The position numbers and the translations under genes are program-made. From JAEUOS01 sp046160545 (GTDB taxonomy: Bacteria; Pseudomonadota; Gammaproteobacteria; Burkholderiales; JAEUOS01): DNA of 64,000 nt. Position 1 is the stretch's first letter; each line of letters begins with the position of its first letter. Positions 1-9,145 of the stretch are shown piece by piece. The stretch spans positions 1-64,000 of the forward strand of contig JBJXGS010000174.1 of assembly GCA_046160545.1 (NCBI GenBank), in the 5' to 3' direction. The notes beneath the pieces are model-generated. The model was given only the letters and a program-made list of their open reading frames with translations. It made no database searches and had not been told where the DNA came from.

Positions 1-87
1 CATGCCCGCGGGCCCAGGTACGGGCTCGCCGGCGTGTGCCATGAGCGGCAGTGACGCAGCTATGGTGAGCAGGGAATAGGGGCGCAT
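1..87 (-). CDS. fliO: FliO, flagellar export apparatus protein (N-terminal part only)
   Basis: Only the first 29 codons lie in the window; the gene runs off the left edge. The frame opens with ATG 20 bases after the fliN stop and reads MRPYSLLTIAASLPLMAHAG, a hydrophobic signal-like segment typical of FliO proteins in beta- and gammaproteobacteria. FliO helps assemble the FliP/Q/R core of the flagellar export gate in the inner membrane. The call rests mostly on position: fliO follows fliN in the usual fliL-M-N-O-P-Q-R order. No clear ribosome binding site is visible before the ATG. Confidence 0.7.
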   Translation of the reverse strand, partial: MRPYSLLTIAASLPLMAHAGEPVPGPAGM

Positions 88-107
88 GGTGGAGCAGGCA
101 AAGTCGA

Positions 108-533
108 TCAGCGATTGAGCTTGCGAATCCGCTCCGAGGGCGTGATGATGTCGGTCAAGCGGATACCGAAGCGGTCGTTGACGACCACCACCTCGCCCTG
201 CGCGATCAGGCAGCCGTTGATGAGCACATTCATGGGCTCACCTGCCAGGCCGTCGAGTTCGACGACGCTGCCCTGCGCCAGCTGCAGGATCTGCTTGATG
301 GGGATGCGCGTGCGTCCAAGTTCCACCGACAATTGCACCGGAATGTCCAGGATCATGCCGATGTCATTGGCCTGACCCCCGCCGGTGCCGGGACTGAACT
401 CCTGGAACATCTCGGCGGCCGGGCGCGGCGCCGCAGCAGGCCCGGCCAGGGGCGTGTCGGAGGCGGCCTGCTCGGCCATGGCGGCGGCCCAGTCGTCCTC
501 GGCGGAGACGTTGGCGGCAGCGGGTTCAGACAT
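108..533 (-). CDS. fliN: FliN, C-ring switch protein
   Basis: FliN forms the lower C ring with FliM and takes part in switching and in docking the export ATPase complex. The protein has an Ala-rich, low-complexity N-terminal half and a C-terminal SpoA domain (about the last 80 residues) with LDIPVQLSVELGRT, INGCLIAQGEVVVV and RFGIRLTDII, the FliN/YscQ family core. I chose the second of two in-frame ATGs because GGAG lies six bases before it but directly abuts the first (at 539). The frame overlaps the end of fliM by 8 bases, so translation is probably coupled. Length 141 residues is normal. Confidence 0.95.
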   Translation of the reverse strand: MSEPAAANVSAEDDWAAAMAEQAASDTPLAGPAAAPRPAAEMFQEFSPGTGGGQANDIGMILDIPVQLSVELGRTRIPIKQILQLAQGSVVELDGLAGEPMNVLINGCLIAQGEVVVVNDRFGIRLTDIITPSERIRKLNR

Positions 534-1527
534 GGGCATCTCCGGGATTGGTTTCGTTGGGGCTCAACTGGATGGTGCGCTCAACTTTGAGCGCGTAGCG
601 GCCGTTAATGACTCCATAACGGCAATCGAAGATCGGCACACCGTCGACTTCGGCGGTCAGGGTCGGCTTGATATCGAGATTGATGATGTCGCCCTGGCGC
701 ATGCCGAGGACCTGCGCCAGCGTCGCCGGGGCGCGCGCCAGCTGGGCCGTGACCTCGACTTCGGCGTTCTGCACTTCGCGGGTGAGAAGTTTCATCCAGC
801 GGGTGTCGGGTTCGGCACTGTCGGCCTGGGTGCTGCTGTAGAGCAGGTCGCGGATCGGTTCGAACGTCGCGTATGGGACGCAGACATGGATTTCGCCACC
901 GGCCGAGCCGAATTCGACCGCGAAGGTGGTCGTGACGACCACTTCGGAGGGCGTTGCAATGGTCACGAACTGGGTGTGCATCTCGGAGCGCACAAGATCG
1001 AACTTGAGCGGGTACACGGGTTGCCAGGCGCGACTGTAGGTGTCCAGGACCACCTCGAGCATGCGCGTGACGATGCGCATCTCCGTTGTGCTGAAGTCCC
1101 GCCCCTCTATGCGGTTGAGGAAGCGGCTGTCGCCGCCAAACATGTTGTCGATGACCGTGGAGACCAGCACCGGATCGAAGATGACAAGCGCATTGCCGCG
1201 CAGCGGCTTCAGGGCGACGATGTTGAGGTTGGTAGGCACGACCAGGTTGCGTACGTACTCGCCATACTTCATTGTCTTGATCGGCCCGATCGAGATCTCC
1301 GGGCTCTTGCGCATGAAGTTGAACAAACCGACGCGCAGGAGACGCGCAAAGCGCTCGTTGATGATCTCCAGGGTCGGCATGCGTCCACGGACGATGCGTT
1401 CCTGGGTCGCCAGGTTGTACGGGCGTGGGCCTGTGCCCGCGTCGGCCTCAACCTCCGGCTCCTCGTCGCCGTTGACCCCCTTGAGGAGGGCGTCGACTTC
1501 GTCCTGCGAGAGTACTTCGGTGGACAT
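526..1527 (-). CDS. fliM: FliM, C-ring switch protein and CheY-P target
   Basis: FliM is the middle part of the C ring; phosphorylated CheY binds its N-terminus to reverse rotation. The first residues contain LSQDEVDALLKGV, the classical CheY-binding segment, which is intact even though the chemotaxis genes at the right end of this window are damaged. A CheC-like middle domain and a C-terminal SpoA domain (about residues 250-320) follow. 333 residues is the family length. It sits 10 bases after fliL and overlaps fliN, as part of the fliLMNO transcription unit. Confidence 0.97.
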   Translation of the reverse strand: MSTEVLSQDEVDALLKGVNGDEEPEVEADAGTGPRPYNLATQERIVRGRMPTLEIINERFARLLRVGLFNFMRKSPEISIGPIKTMKYGEYVRNLVVPTNLNIVALKPLRGNALVIFDPVLVSTVIDNMFGGDSRFLNRIEGRDFSTTEMRIVTRMLEVVLDTYSRAWQPVYPLKFDLVRSEMHTQFVTIATPSEVVVTTTFAVEFGSAGGEIHVCVPYATFEPIRDLLYSSTQADSAEPDTRWMKLLTREVQNAEVEVTAQLARAPATLAQVLGMRQGDIINLDIKPTLTAEVDGVPIFDCRYGVINGRYALKVERTIQLSPNETNPGDAHV

Positions 1528-1537
1528 GCGCTTGGGA

Positions 1538-2056
1538 CTACTGAATGATGAAGGAGGAAAAATGCACGTCGTGGACGCCGCGGTCCTCTTCCTGTGCGCT
1601 GGGGACCTTGGAATGATGCATGGTGGCGCGGGCGAGTCCGACCAACTCGCCTGCGAGCTTGGCCTTGCCCTGTGGCGAAGCTAGCTCCTCGGCGCCTTTG
1701 CTGGTCAGGAGCAGCAGGACGCGGCTGCGCACCAGCGGCATCTGTGCCTTGATCGCATCGGCCACGTCCTGGCCGGTCACTTCGAAGGTGAGTCCGATCT
1801 GCAGGTAGTGCTCGCGCCCCGGGTCGTTCAGATTTACCGTGAACGGTTCCAGCGGCGCGAAAATCGGGGGCTTGCGCTCGACTTTCTTGACTTCCTCCTT
1901 GGCCTTGGGATTACCCTTTTTCATCAGGAAAAAGGCCGCCGCGCCGCCCCCGGCGACAAGGAGCACCACCAGCGCCAGGATGATTACCAGCAGTTTCTTG
2001 CCCTTCTTGGGCGCTGCGGGAACATCTCCCGCAGTCGCGGCTTGAGCGTTTGCCAT
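1538..2056 (-). CDS. fliL: FliL, basal-body/stator-associated membrane protein
   Basis: FliL surrounds the stators and supports torque. The protein has a short Lys-rich cytoplasmic N-terminus (PKKGKKLL), one membrane helix at about residues 22-45, a charged linker, and a C-terminal domain with the family signatures YLQIGLTFEV and the terminal FSSFIIQ. 172 residues fits the family. A GAGGG ribosome binding site lies five or six bases before ATG. It is first gene of fliLMNO; 175 bases separate it from fliK, so it may have its own promoter. Confidence 0.95.
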   Translation of the reverse strand: MANAQAATAGDVPAAPKKGKKLLVIILALVVLLVAGGGAAAFFLMKKGNPKAKEEVKKVERKPPIFAPLEPFTVNLNDPGREHYLQIGLTFEVTGQDVADAIKAQMPLVRSRVLLLLTSKGAEELASPQGKAKLAGELVGLARATMHHSKVPSAQEEDRGVHDVHFSSFIIQ

Positions 2057-2192
2057 TTGCTACCCTCATAACAGGTGACGATCCGGTCGCCCGGCGCCGC
2101 ATACTCCCTTGGGTGGGGCGCGTCGCAGAGGCATCCGACCACGTCATTGTTGATCCACGGTCTTTTCGTCTATTGCCGGAATAGGTGCAGGA

Positions 2193-2215
2193 ATCCGGTG
2201 CTGCTCACACCGGAT
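2193..2215 (-). terminator. Hairpin between fliK and fliL
   Basis: A perfect 8-bp inverted repeat (ATCCGGTG / CACCGGAT, 7-base loop) lies just after the fliK stop on the minus strand. There is no U-run after it, so it may be a 3' stabiliser or a weak terminator rather than a canonical one. The rest of 2057-2192 holds no gene; it probably contains the promoter of fliL, but no convincing -10/-35 could be picked out. Confidence 0.35.
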
Positions 2216-2231
2216 CAAACTCACGCATGGG

Positions 2232-3425
2232 TCACGCAAACGTATCGACCAAGCCACGCGCCGATGGCAGCCTGCGGGCAGTCGCGACGCCTTCGGAGGC
2301 GCCGCTTTCGCGGACCGATGCTGGTCTGCCACCTGCCGATGACTGCTCCGACTTGGCGGACTCATCGTCGCCAAAGCCCTGAGCACCGACGTTGGCGCCG
2401 GACATGGCCAGGCCGTTCTCCGCCAGCATTTCCTCCAGGCGGTGCAGCGCATCCTCGACCGCGACGCGTGTATCGGGCTGGGTGACCGCGAAATTCACCA
2501 GTACTTCGTTGTTCGTAAGCTCGATGCGTACCGTGATTGGTCCCAGGTCGGCCGGTCGTACGCGGATTTCCGCGTGTTCGACACCATTCCTGGCCATCCA
2601 TGTGACACGCTGCGCTGCCTGATCGATAAAGCGCGCGGTTCCGACCGGCGCTTCGATGGCAAGGCGCGCCGGTGACGCAGTGGTGTCCTGGCGCGACGCA
2701 AGCGGAGCGGTGACGGAGGTGTCGCCGGCCATGGGACGGGCAGGCGCCGTTGAAGCCTCGAGTGCTTCTGGAGCCCCGTTGTCTGCCGACTCCGCCATGT
2801 GCAGCAAAGCGGCATCGGCTCGTTCTGCGATCCCCGCCGGAACGGGTTCGTGTGCACGAAATTGCATGCGGCTGAATTCGCGCAACGCGAGCGCCGCTTC
2901 TCCGGGCGCTTCGCGGGTTGCCGATTTGATGGACTGCGGCGAACCTGCGACGGCCGCGGAGGGCTGCGCCAGTGGGGGCACGGCCGGCAGGTTCGCGGTC
3001 GCCGCGAGGCTCAGTTCGGCGTCGACAGGCGTTGCACCGCCGCCGGCCTGTACGGCCGGCAACCCACGGGTGACTCCTGCCCCGGCGGGCTCGGCCCTGC
3101 CGTCGGATTTGAGCGCAACTGTCGCCATCTTCGCAAAGAGGCCCGCGTCGACGACGATCGGTGCATCAGTCGCAGGCGGCGCGGGTACGGAGGCAGAATC
3201 CGAGGCATCGGTCACTGTCCTGGCGGCATCCGTGGTGGGCGGCGTATCGGCCAGTTTTTCGCCGTCGTGGCCGCCGTCTGCGGCGTCGCGACCGGCGGCG
3301 CCCTGCGCGCTGCGCAGGGCGTCATCGAATCCGGAGGGCGCGCCGACCGGGCCGACACGTGCGGCTCCGGGCGGAGGTTCGGCTGACGCCTTGGATAGAA
3401 CCAGGTTGGCAGGACTGGTGGACAT
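2232..3425 (-). CDS. fliK: FliK, hook-length control protein
   Basis: FliK measures hook length and triggers the export specificity switch in FlhB. The 397-residue protein is mostly Ala/Pro-rich low-complexity ruler sequence, ending in a conserved C-terminal hook-length domain (about residues 260-355) with AEIRVRPADLGPITVRIEL and DALHRLEEMLAENGL. An in-frame GTG lies six bases upstream, but GAGGAG is well placed for the ATG at 3425, so that start is used. It is last gene of the fliFGHIJK unit. Its partner FlhB is at 19470. Confidence 0.93.
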   Translation of the reverse strand: MSTSPANLVLSKASAEPPPGAARVGPVGAPSGFDDALRSAQGAAGRDAADGGHDGEKLADTPPTTDAARTVTDASDSASVPAPPATDAPIVVDAGLFAKMATVALKSDGRAEPAGAGVTRGLPAVQAGGGATPVDAELSLAATANLPAVPPLAQPSAAVAGSPQSIKSATREAPGEAALALREFSRMQFRAHEPVPAGIAERADAALLHMAESADNGAPEALEASTAPARPMAGDTSVTAPLASRQDTTASPARLAIEAPVGTARFIDQAAQRVTWMARNGVEHAEIRVRPADLGPITVRIELTNNEVLVNFAVTQPDTRVAVEDALHRLEEMLAENGLAMSGANVGAQGFGDDESAKSEQSSAGGRPASVRESGASEGVATARRLPSARGLVDTFA

Positions 3426-3452
3426 GGACACTCCTCGCAGCAGGTGATTGGA

Positions 3453-3890
3453 CTAGTGATTGAAAGATGGGCGGCAGCGTGCAGCGAACTCATCTTCGGC
3501 GCGCCGTTCACGCCTGAGCTCATGCAGCGTTTGCTGGGCCGTGCGACGGTCCGCAAGCGCGCTGTAGGCGCTCAGCGAACGACACTCGCCTTGCCAGCGA
3601 GCGCGCGCCTCCGCGAGGCGCTGATTCCAGAAATCTGCGTCGACCTGCTGTTGGGCCACCGCTTCATCGAGGCGTTCGACAAAGGCGCGGAAGTTCTCGA
3701 GCACGGCGCCACCGGCGCCGCGTCGTGCAGCCTCGTCCATGCGCGCCTGGTATTCATTGCGATACGAAGACAGCACGTCGCGCTTTTTGCACGATTCTTC
3801 GTGCCGGCGCATCAGCTGCGCCATCTGGACGGCCGCTGCGTCAGAGCGATGCTGCGACAGTTCGATCAGGGTTGCGAATGCACGTGCCAT
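3453..3890 (-). CDS. fliJ: FliJ, export ATPase stalk protein
   Basis: FliJ forms a coiled-coil stalk in the FliI hexamer and connects the ATPase to FlhA. The 145-residue protein is almost entirely helical and charged, with no membrane segment, in agreement with the family. It lies between fliI and fliK with gaps of about 20-30 bases, the standard order. Sequence conservation in this family is low, so the call is based on helical character, length and position together. Confidence 0.9.
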   Translation of the reverse strand: MARAFATLIELSQHRSDAAAVQMAQLMRRHEESCKKRDVLSSYRNEYQARMDEAARRGAGGAVLENFRAFVERLDEAVAQQQVDADFWNQRLAEARARWQGECRSLSAYSALADRRTAQQTLHELRRERRAEDEFAARCRPSFNH

Positions 3891-3909
3891 GCGAATTTGC
3901 CTTAGTGGA

Positions 3910-5328
3910 TCAGGGGTCGGTGCTGCTCAGCAATTCGCCCAGCTGCGCCACCGATTGCTGCCAGGAGGCATGCTCGTGCATGTCCTGCTGCAAAAAGGCA
4001 TTGAGCCGCGCTTCCAGCGCAATAGCCTGGTCGAGCAGCGGGTCGCTGCCGGCCGCGTAGGCGCCGACATTGATCAGGTCGCGGTTGCGCCGCAGGCGCG
4101 ATATCAGAGCCTTGAGGCGCCGCGCTCGGGCGAGTTGTTCAGGCGGGACCAATGAGGCCATGACGCGGCTGATCGACTGCTCGATGTCGATCGCCGGGTA
4201 GTGACCGGATTCCGCGAGGTCGCGTGACAGCACGATATGACCGTCGAGGATGGCGCGAGCCGCGTCGCCGATCGGATCCTGGGGGTCGTCGCCTTCTGTC
4301 AGGACGGTATAAAAGGCGGTGATCGAGCCGGCGCCCTCGGCACCATGGGTGCCATTGCCGGCGCGCTCCACCAATTGCGGCAGTTTCGCGAAAACCGACG
4401 GCGGATAGCCCTTGGTCGCCGGCGGCTCGCCTATCGCCAGTGCGATTTCGCGCTGCGCCATGGCGTAGCGGGTCAGTGAATCCATGATGAGGAGCACATG
4501 GCGGCCACGGTCGCGAAAATGTTCCGCCACGGTGGTTGCGTAGGCGGCACCCTGCATGCGCAGGAGCGGTGGCGCGTCCGCAGGCGCGGCGATGACGACC
4601 GCCCGTGCAAGGCCCTCCGGCCCCACCGACTCCTCGATGAATTCCTTGACCTCGCGACCGCGCTCGCCGATCAATCCGACCACGGTTACATCGGCATCGG
4701 TGTAGCGCGCCATCATGCCAAGCAGAACGCTCTTGCCCACGCCGGAGCCGGCGAACAGGCCCATGCGCTGGCCGCGTCCGACGGTGAGCAGGGCATTGAT
4801 CGCGCGCACGCCGGTGTCGAGCGCTTTGCTGACCGGCGCGCGGTCGATGGGATTGAGCGGCCGTGCCGAAAGCGGGGCGCGGACCATGGCGTCGAGCGGC
4901 CCCAGGGAATCCAGCGGGCGTCCCTGGGCATCAAGGACGCGTCCGAGCAGGGCATCTCCTACCGGCAGGTGCTTGGTGCGATCCTCGCTGCGGCGCCAAG
5001 GATGATTGTCCGCGCCGAAGCGCGGCGGCATGAACTGCGTGTCTGCAGGAATCACCGCCGCACCCGGCGCCAGCCCGTGGATATCCGAGGTCGGCATGAG
5101 ATAGAGGCGATTGCCGGAGAATCCAACCACTTCGGCCTCGACCGGATTCATGCCGTCCTGGGCCACCAGGCATGAACTGCCTACCGGCAGGCGCAGCCCG
5201 ACTGTTTCCATGACCAGGCCGGCGACACGCGTGAGCTTGCCACGCGCCTCCAGCGGCGGGGCCGACGAAAGATGCGCGCGGCATTGCGCCAGGAACGCCG
5301 GCCACGGATTGGTGTCTGAGTCACTCAT
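3910..5328 (-). CDS. fliI: FliI, flagellar export ATPase
   Basis: FliI is the F1-beta-like ATPase that powers flagellar protein export. It shows Walker A GLFAGSGVGKS at about residues 190-201, Walker B VLLIMDSLTRYAMAQREI and the family signature GEPPATKGYPPSVF. Length 472 is typical. Its ATG overlaps the fliH stop (ATGA), implying translational coupling with its regulator FliH. Confidence 0.98.
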   Translation of the reverse strand: MSDSDTNPWPAFLAQCRAHLSSAPPLEARGKLTRVAGLVMETVGLRLPVGSSCLVAQDGMNPVEAEVVGFSGNRLYLMPTSDIHGLAPGAAVIPADTQFMPPRFGADNHPWRRSEDRTKHLPVGDALLGRVLDAQGRPLDSLGPLDAMVRAPLSARPLNPIDRAPVSKALDTGVRAINALLTVGRGQRMGLFAGSGVGKSVLLGMMARYTDADVTVVGLIGERGREVKEFIEESVGPEGLARAVVIAAPADAPPLLRMQGAAYATTVAEHFRDRGRHVLLIMDSLTRYAMAQREIALAIGEPPATKGYPPSVFAKLPQLVERAGNGTHGAEGAGSITAFYTVLTEGDDPQDPIGDAARAILDGHIVLSRDLAESGHYPAIDIEQSISRVMASLVPPEQLARARRLKALISRLRRNRDLINVGAYAAGSDPLLDQAIALEARLNAFLQQDMHEHASWQQSVAQLGELLSSTDP

Positions 5329-5927
5329 TCCAGGTCCGTGCGACGTCCCGCAGTGTCGACGCCCAGCATCGCAGCGGCACGCCGCCAGCGTGTCGCGAGA
5401 GTCGCGTCAACTTCACCGTCGGTGGTGGTGACCCGGCAGCCGCCTGGTTCGATGGCGGCGTCCTCGATGAGGCGCCACTGCGAGACAGCCAGGGCTTCAC
5501 CAAGGTGCCGGCGCACGAAGTCCACGTCCCCGGGGTTCAAGAACAGCTGTGGGTGGGCGGCGTCGCCCGCCAGGTCCGTGGCTTCGCAGATGGCCGGCAG
5601 AATCGCTTGCGGATTGATGGTGAGTTCCGCGCGCAGCATGTGGCGCGCGATCTCGGCCGCCAGGTTCAGCAGCGCCGCCGCGGTCTCGGACTCCAGATGG
5701 TGACGAGCCTGCGCGAACGACTCGGCGATGCGTTTCAAGTGGTTGGTCTCGGCCTCGGCTGCGGCACGCCCGTCGGCACGCCCGGCGCTAAAGCCGGCGG
5801 CATAAGCCTGGTTGCGCGCGGCCTCGGCCTCGCGCCGTTCGGCCTCGGAGCGCGCCGTTGCTGCGCCGCCGGTGTGCGGATCGGCCGCCAGGCTGGCAAA
5901 CTGCCAGGGCTTGTAGGTGTCGACCAT
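5325..5927 (-). CDS. fliH: FliH, negative regulator of the export ATPase
   Basis: FliH dimerises, binds the N-terminus of FliI and docks it on the C ring. The frame is open upstream into fliG, but the real start is most likely MVDTYKPWQF, with GAGGACGG just before it; this gives 200 residues and a 13-base gap to fliG. The protein has an Ala/Glu-rich coiled-coil segment (about residues 20-80, with AYAAGFSAGRADGRAAAE, resembling the GxxxG-rich region of FliH) and a C-terminal FliH/HrpE domain. Its stop overlaps the fliI start. Confidence 0.93.
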   Translation of the reverse strand: MVDTYKPWQFASLAADPHTGGAATARSEAERREAEAARNQAYAAGFSAGRADGRAAAEAETNHLKRIAESFAQARHHLESETAAALLNLAAEIARHMLRAELTINPQAILPAICEATDLAGDAAHPQLFLNPGDVDFVRRHLGEALAVSQWRLIEDAAIEPGGCRVTTTDGEVDATLATRWRRAAAMLGVDTAGRRTDLE

Positions 5928-5940
5928 TCCGTCCTCGCGC

Positions 5941-6939
5941 CTAAATGAAGCCGTCTTCGCCACCCTTGCCTCCCAGCATGATTTGGCCTTCTTCGACCAG
6001 GCGCCTGACAATCTTGAGCATTTCCTTCTGCTCGGCTTCGACCTCCGAAACCCGCACAGGCCCCTTGGATTCGAGGTCTTCGCGCAAGGTCTCGGCGGCG
6101 CGTGACGACATGTTCTTGAGGATCTTCTCGCGCAGCTCCGGACTGGCCCCCTTCAGGGCCACCACCAGAGAGTCGGACTGCACCTCCTTGAGCAGGGACT
6201 GGATGCCCTTGTCGTCGACGTCGATCAGGTTGTCGAAGACGAACATTTCATCGGTGATCGACTGCGCGATCTCTTCGTCGACCGCACGCATCGCGTCGAG
6301 GATCACGGTCTCGGACGAAGTGCCGACGTAGTTGAGGATCTCGGCTGCGGTACGCACACCGCCCATGGCCGCCTGCTTCATGTTGCCGCTGCCGGATAAC
6401 CAGCCTGCGATCGAATCGTTGAGCTCGCGCAGTGCCTGCGGATGGATGCCGTCCAGCGTAGCGATGCGCATGACGACGTCACCGCGCAGGCGGTCATCCA
6501 GCCCGTTGAGGATGCCGGCGGCGTGATCGCGCTCCAGGTGCACCAGGATCGAGGCAATGATCTGCGGATGTTCGTTCTTGATCAATTCCGCGACCGTGGG
6601 CGCATCCATCCATTTGAGACCTTCGATGCCGCTGGTATCGCCGCCGGCCATGATGCGGTCGAGCACGAACTTGGCTTTCTCTTCTCCGAGTGCACGATTG
6701 AGTACGCCGCGCACGTAGGCGTCGGAGTCCATGCCGATCGAGCTTTGCGTGTCGACTTCGTCGTGGAACTTGGTCAGCACGGCGTCGATCTTCTCGTGCG
6801 GCACGTTTTTCAGGCGCGCCATCGCCGCCCCGATCTTCTGCGCTTCCTTCGGGTTGAGGAACTTGAAGACCTCTGCGGCTTCCTCCTCTCCCAGACTCAT
6901 CAGGAGAATCGCGCCGTCCTCGATTCCGCTGTCATCCAT
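5941..6939 (-). CDS. fliG: FliG, rotor torque-generating protein
   Basis: FliG bridges the MS ring and C ring and carries the residues that face the stator. The C-terminal domain keeps the torque helix pattern MFVFDNLIDVDD and LREKILKNMSSRAAE, including the Arg/Asp/Asp residues important in E. coli. The EHPQ motif (KNEHPQIIASIL) is present in the middle domain. 332 residues is standard. The start overlaps the fliF stop by 8 bases. Confidence 0.98.
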   Translation of the reverse strand: MDDSGIEDGAILLMSLGEEEAAEVFKFLNPKEAQKIGAAMARLKNVPHEKIDAVLTKFHDEVDTQSSIGMDSDAYVRGVLNRALGEEKAKFVLDRIMAGGDTSGIEGLKWMDAPTVAELIKNEHPQIIASILVHLERDHAAGILNGLDDRLRGDVVMRIATLDGIHPQALRELNDSIAGWLSGSGNMKQAAMGGVRTAAEILNYVGTSSETVILDAMRAVDEEIAQSITDEMFVFDNLIDVDDKGIQSLLKEVQSDSLVVALKGASPELREKILKNMSSRAAETLREDLESKGPVRVSEVEAEQKEMLKIVRRLVEEGQIMLGGKGGEDGFI

Positions 6940-8569
6940 TGGCGCCGGTCCAGTTGCGTACTACGCTTGCGACGACGCGCGGGTCGCTCTTGGCCTTGGC
7001 ACGCGCGGCTTCAAGCGCATCGGGCGGGGCAGGCAGGGCCGGGGTGCCGTGCGGGTCGTCCAGGGTGGCGGCGCCCGGCGCGGGCTGCGGCGGCGGGCTG
7101 AAAGCCAGAATCTGCCGCAGCAGCGGTCGCAGCACACCCAGCACGGCGTATAGAACGATTGCCGCGATCAAGGCATGTTTACCCACTTCCTTGACCGTTG
7201 CCATGGTGTCAGGTTGTTGCCAGAGCGGGACTGCCGGCAGCACCTCGACCTCGCGAGGCGTGAAAGGCGAATTGACGACGTTGAGCGAGTCGCCGCGGTC
7301 GGTCGAGAACCCGATTGCGTCGCGCACGAGCTTGGTGACTTTCTCGATCTCCTCGGCGGGCAGGGCCACCGGCGCAGTCCCAGGCTTTGCACCGGCAACT
7401 TTCTTGTGATTGATGACGACCGCAGCCGAGAGGCGCTTGATGCCGCCGGCCGCCGATTTCACGTGCTTGATCGTCTTGTCGATCTCATAGTTGGTGACCG
7501 AGTCGCGGCGCGACTGTGAGCCTGGGGCGCCTCCAGTTGCGCCTTGCGGATTGGTAGTTGCCGCTCCGGCGATGGGCGCGGTTGCTCCGCCCGGGGGTTG
7601 GTTTGAGAGTGCGCCCGGCACTCCGGACGCAGCACCGGCGCCGTTGGTCGACTCGCTGGTCTGCTGGCTGCGTACCACCGACTGCTCACGGTTGGCGTTG
7701 GGCTTGAAGTTCTCAGAGGTCGATTCCGCGACATTGAAATCAATGTCGGCCGAGACCTGTGCGCGCACGTTCTCAGCCCCGTAGAGCGGCGTCAGGATCT
7801 CCATGATGCGACGCACATGTGCCTGCTCGATCTGTTGTACGTAGGCCAGCTGGGATGGGTCCAGCGCCGCGGCGCCGCCATCGTTTTGCGAGGAAAGCAG
7901 CTTGCCGTTTTGGTCGATGATGCTGACATTCTTGGCAGGCAAGTCCGGCAGGCTCGATGAGACCAGGTGGGTGATGCCAGCGATCTGCCCGGCTTCCAGC
8001 GTGCGCCCGGGTACGAGCGACACCAGCACCGACGCTGTCGGCCGCGCCTGTTCACGCATGAACACCGACGGCTTGGGGATCGCCAGGTGCACGCGCGCGG
8101 ACTGCACTGCGGAAAGGGCAACGATGGAACGTGTCAGTTCGCCTTCGAGGGCGCGCTGATAATTGACCTGCTCCTGGAACTGGGTCGTGCCGAATTTCTG
8201 GTTGTCCAGAAGGTCAAAACCGGCACCGCCCTTGGGCAAACCCTGGGAGGCCAGCTTCAGGCGCGTTTCGTGGACGCGTTCGCCCGGCACCAGAATCGTA
8301 CCGCCTTCCCCCATCTTGTACGGCACCCCGCTCTGGTTGAGCGCAGCGATGACGGCGCCGCCGTCCTTGTCGGGCAATTGGGCGAACAGCACGCGGTAAT
8401 CCGGTGTGCGGCTCCACATCCACGCCGCAGCGAGGATCGCAATCGCGGCCGCCGCCCCCACCATGCTGGCAATCTTGTTGCGTGCCGGCAAGGCGTTCCA
8501 GCCGGCCGCGAGGTCGCTGCCGGTACGCACCAGTCCCTGGGATTGCGCGGAGATCGAGTTGTCTGCCAT
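6932..8569 (-). CDS. fliF: FliF, MS-ring protein
   Basis: FliF builds the MS ring in the inner membrane, the base on which the rotor assembles. It has a first membrane helix at about residues 33-52, a YscJ/FliF ring domain with FAQLPDKDGGAVIAAL and LARTIVAL-like segments, a low-complexity Gly/Ala loop around residues 300-350, and a second membrane helix at about 466-488. The C-terminal tail ends with DPRVVASVVRNWTG, the FliG-binding motif. Length 545 is normal. It is first gene of the leftward fliFGHIJK unit and is divergent from fliE. Confidence 0.98.
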   Translation of the reverse strand: MADNSISAQSQGLVRTGSDLAAGWNALPARNKIASMVGAAAAIAILAAAWMWSRTPDYRVLFAQLPDKDGGAVIAALNQSGVPYKMGEGGTILVPGERVHETRLKLASQGLPKGGAGFDLLDNQKFGTTQFQEQVNYQRALEGELTRSIVALSAVQSARVHLAIPKPSVFMREQARPTASVLVSLVPGRTLEAGQIAGITHLVSSSLPDLPAKNVSIIDQNGKLLSSQNDGGAAALDPSQLAYVQQIEQAHVRRIMEILTPLYGAENVRAQVSADIDFNVAESTSENFKPNANREQSVVRSQQTSESTNGAGAASGVPGALSNQPPGGATAPIAGAATTNPQGATGGAPGSQSRRDSVTNYEIDKTIKHVKSAAGGIKRLSAAVVINHKKVAGAKPGTAPVALPAEEIEKVTKLVRDAIGFSTDRGDSLNVVNSPFTPREVEVLPAVPLWQQPDTMATVKEVGKHALIAAIVLYAVLGVLRPLLRQILAFSPPPQPAPGAATLDDPHGTPALPAPPDALEAARAKAKSDPRVVASVVRNWTGANG

Positions 8570-8745
8570 GTCGGTGCGCGATGCGATAGCCCGGTTGAAC
8601 GAAATCGATTATGCGAATGGCTTGAGGGTGCGCATGCGCCGAAGAGCGCGGCTTTTGCGCGGCATTTCGGCACTGCTCGCAGCGGGCGACAGCGCTAGCA
8701 TGCTGGCATCCGAAATGGCGCGTCAGTTCGCGACAGGAGCAAGGC
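8570..8745. promoter_or_regulatory. Divergent fliF / fliE control region
   Basis: 176 bases between two divergent early flagellar operons. No coding sequence is seen. No good sigma-54 (GG-N10-GC) or FliA element could be found; promoters activated by FlhD/FlhC from the flhDC genes in this window are expected here, but no specific site can be named with confidence. Confidence 0.4.
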
Positions 8746-9048
8746 ATGAACGAGATATCGGCTGTGCGCAGTGCAGTGGCGTTGTCGACTCCAGCCGGCG
8801 CGTCCGGCGGCGTGACGGCTGCAGGTGGCGGGTTCGGACAGGCGCTTGCGCGCGCCTTGGAGAGTGTCAATCACGCGCAGGCCGAAGCCAACAGCCTGGG
8901 GCGTCGCTTTCAACTCGGTGACGAATCGGTGAGCCTGGAGGAGACCATGATCGCGATGCAGAAGTCGAGCATCGGCTTCCAGACTGTCGTGCAGGCGCGC
9001 AACCGCCTGGTGTCGGCGTACAACGACATCATGAACATGAACGTCTGA
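8746..9048 (+). CDS. fliE: FliE, MS-ring/rod junction protein
   Basis: FliE connects the MS ring to the proximal rod and is an early export substrate. The 100-residue protein ends with the conserved block SLEETMIAMQKSSIGFQTVV and NRLVSAYNDIMNMNV. An ACAGGAG ribosome binding site precedes the ATG. It is a single gene, divergent from fliF and convergent with ycgR. Confidence 0.97.
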   Translation: MNEISAVRSAVALSTPAGASGGVTAAGGGFGQALARALESVNHAQAEANSLGRRFQLGDESVSLEETMIAMQKSSIGFQTVVQARNRLVSAYNDIMNMNV

Positions 9049-9145
9049 TCGGCAAGCCCGCAAGCGGCACGTTACATGGCCGAGTCCGCTCTGCGGTCGC
9101 GACCACGACGCGACTATCGCAAAGGCGTGAAGAACCTGTACCCGG

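Noticed and set aside
385..1548. 387-codon open frame antisense to fliM and fliN
   Set aside because: Shadow of conserved genes; no supporting start signal.
5928..6011. Upstream extension of fliH by 28 codons
   Set aside because: It lies within fliG; the ATG at 5927 has a good ribosome binding site and gives the normal N-terminus.
8665..8745. GG/GC pairs resembling sigma-54 promoters before fliE
   Set aside because: No pair has the required 10-base spacing; FlhDC-type control is expected instead.
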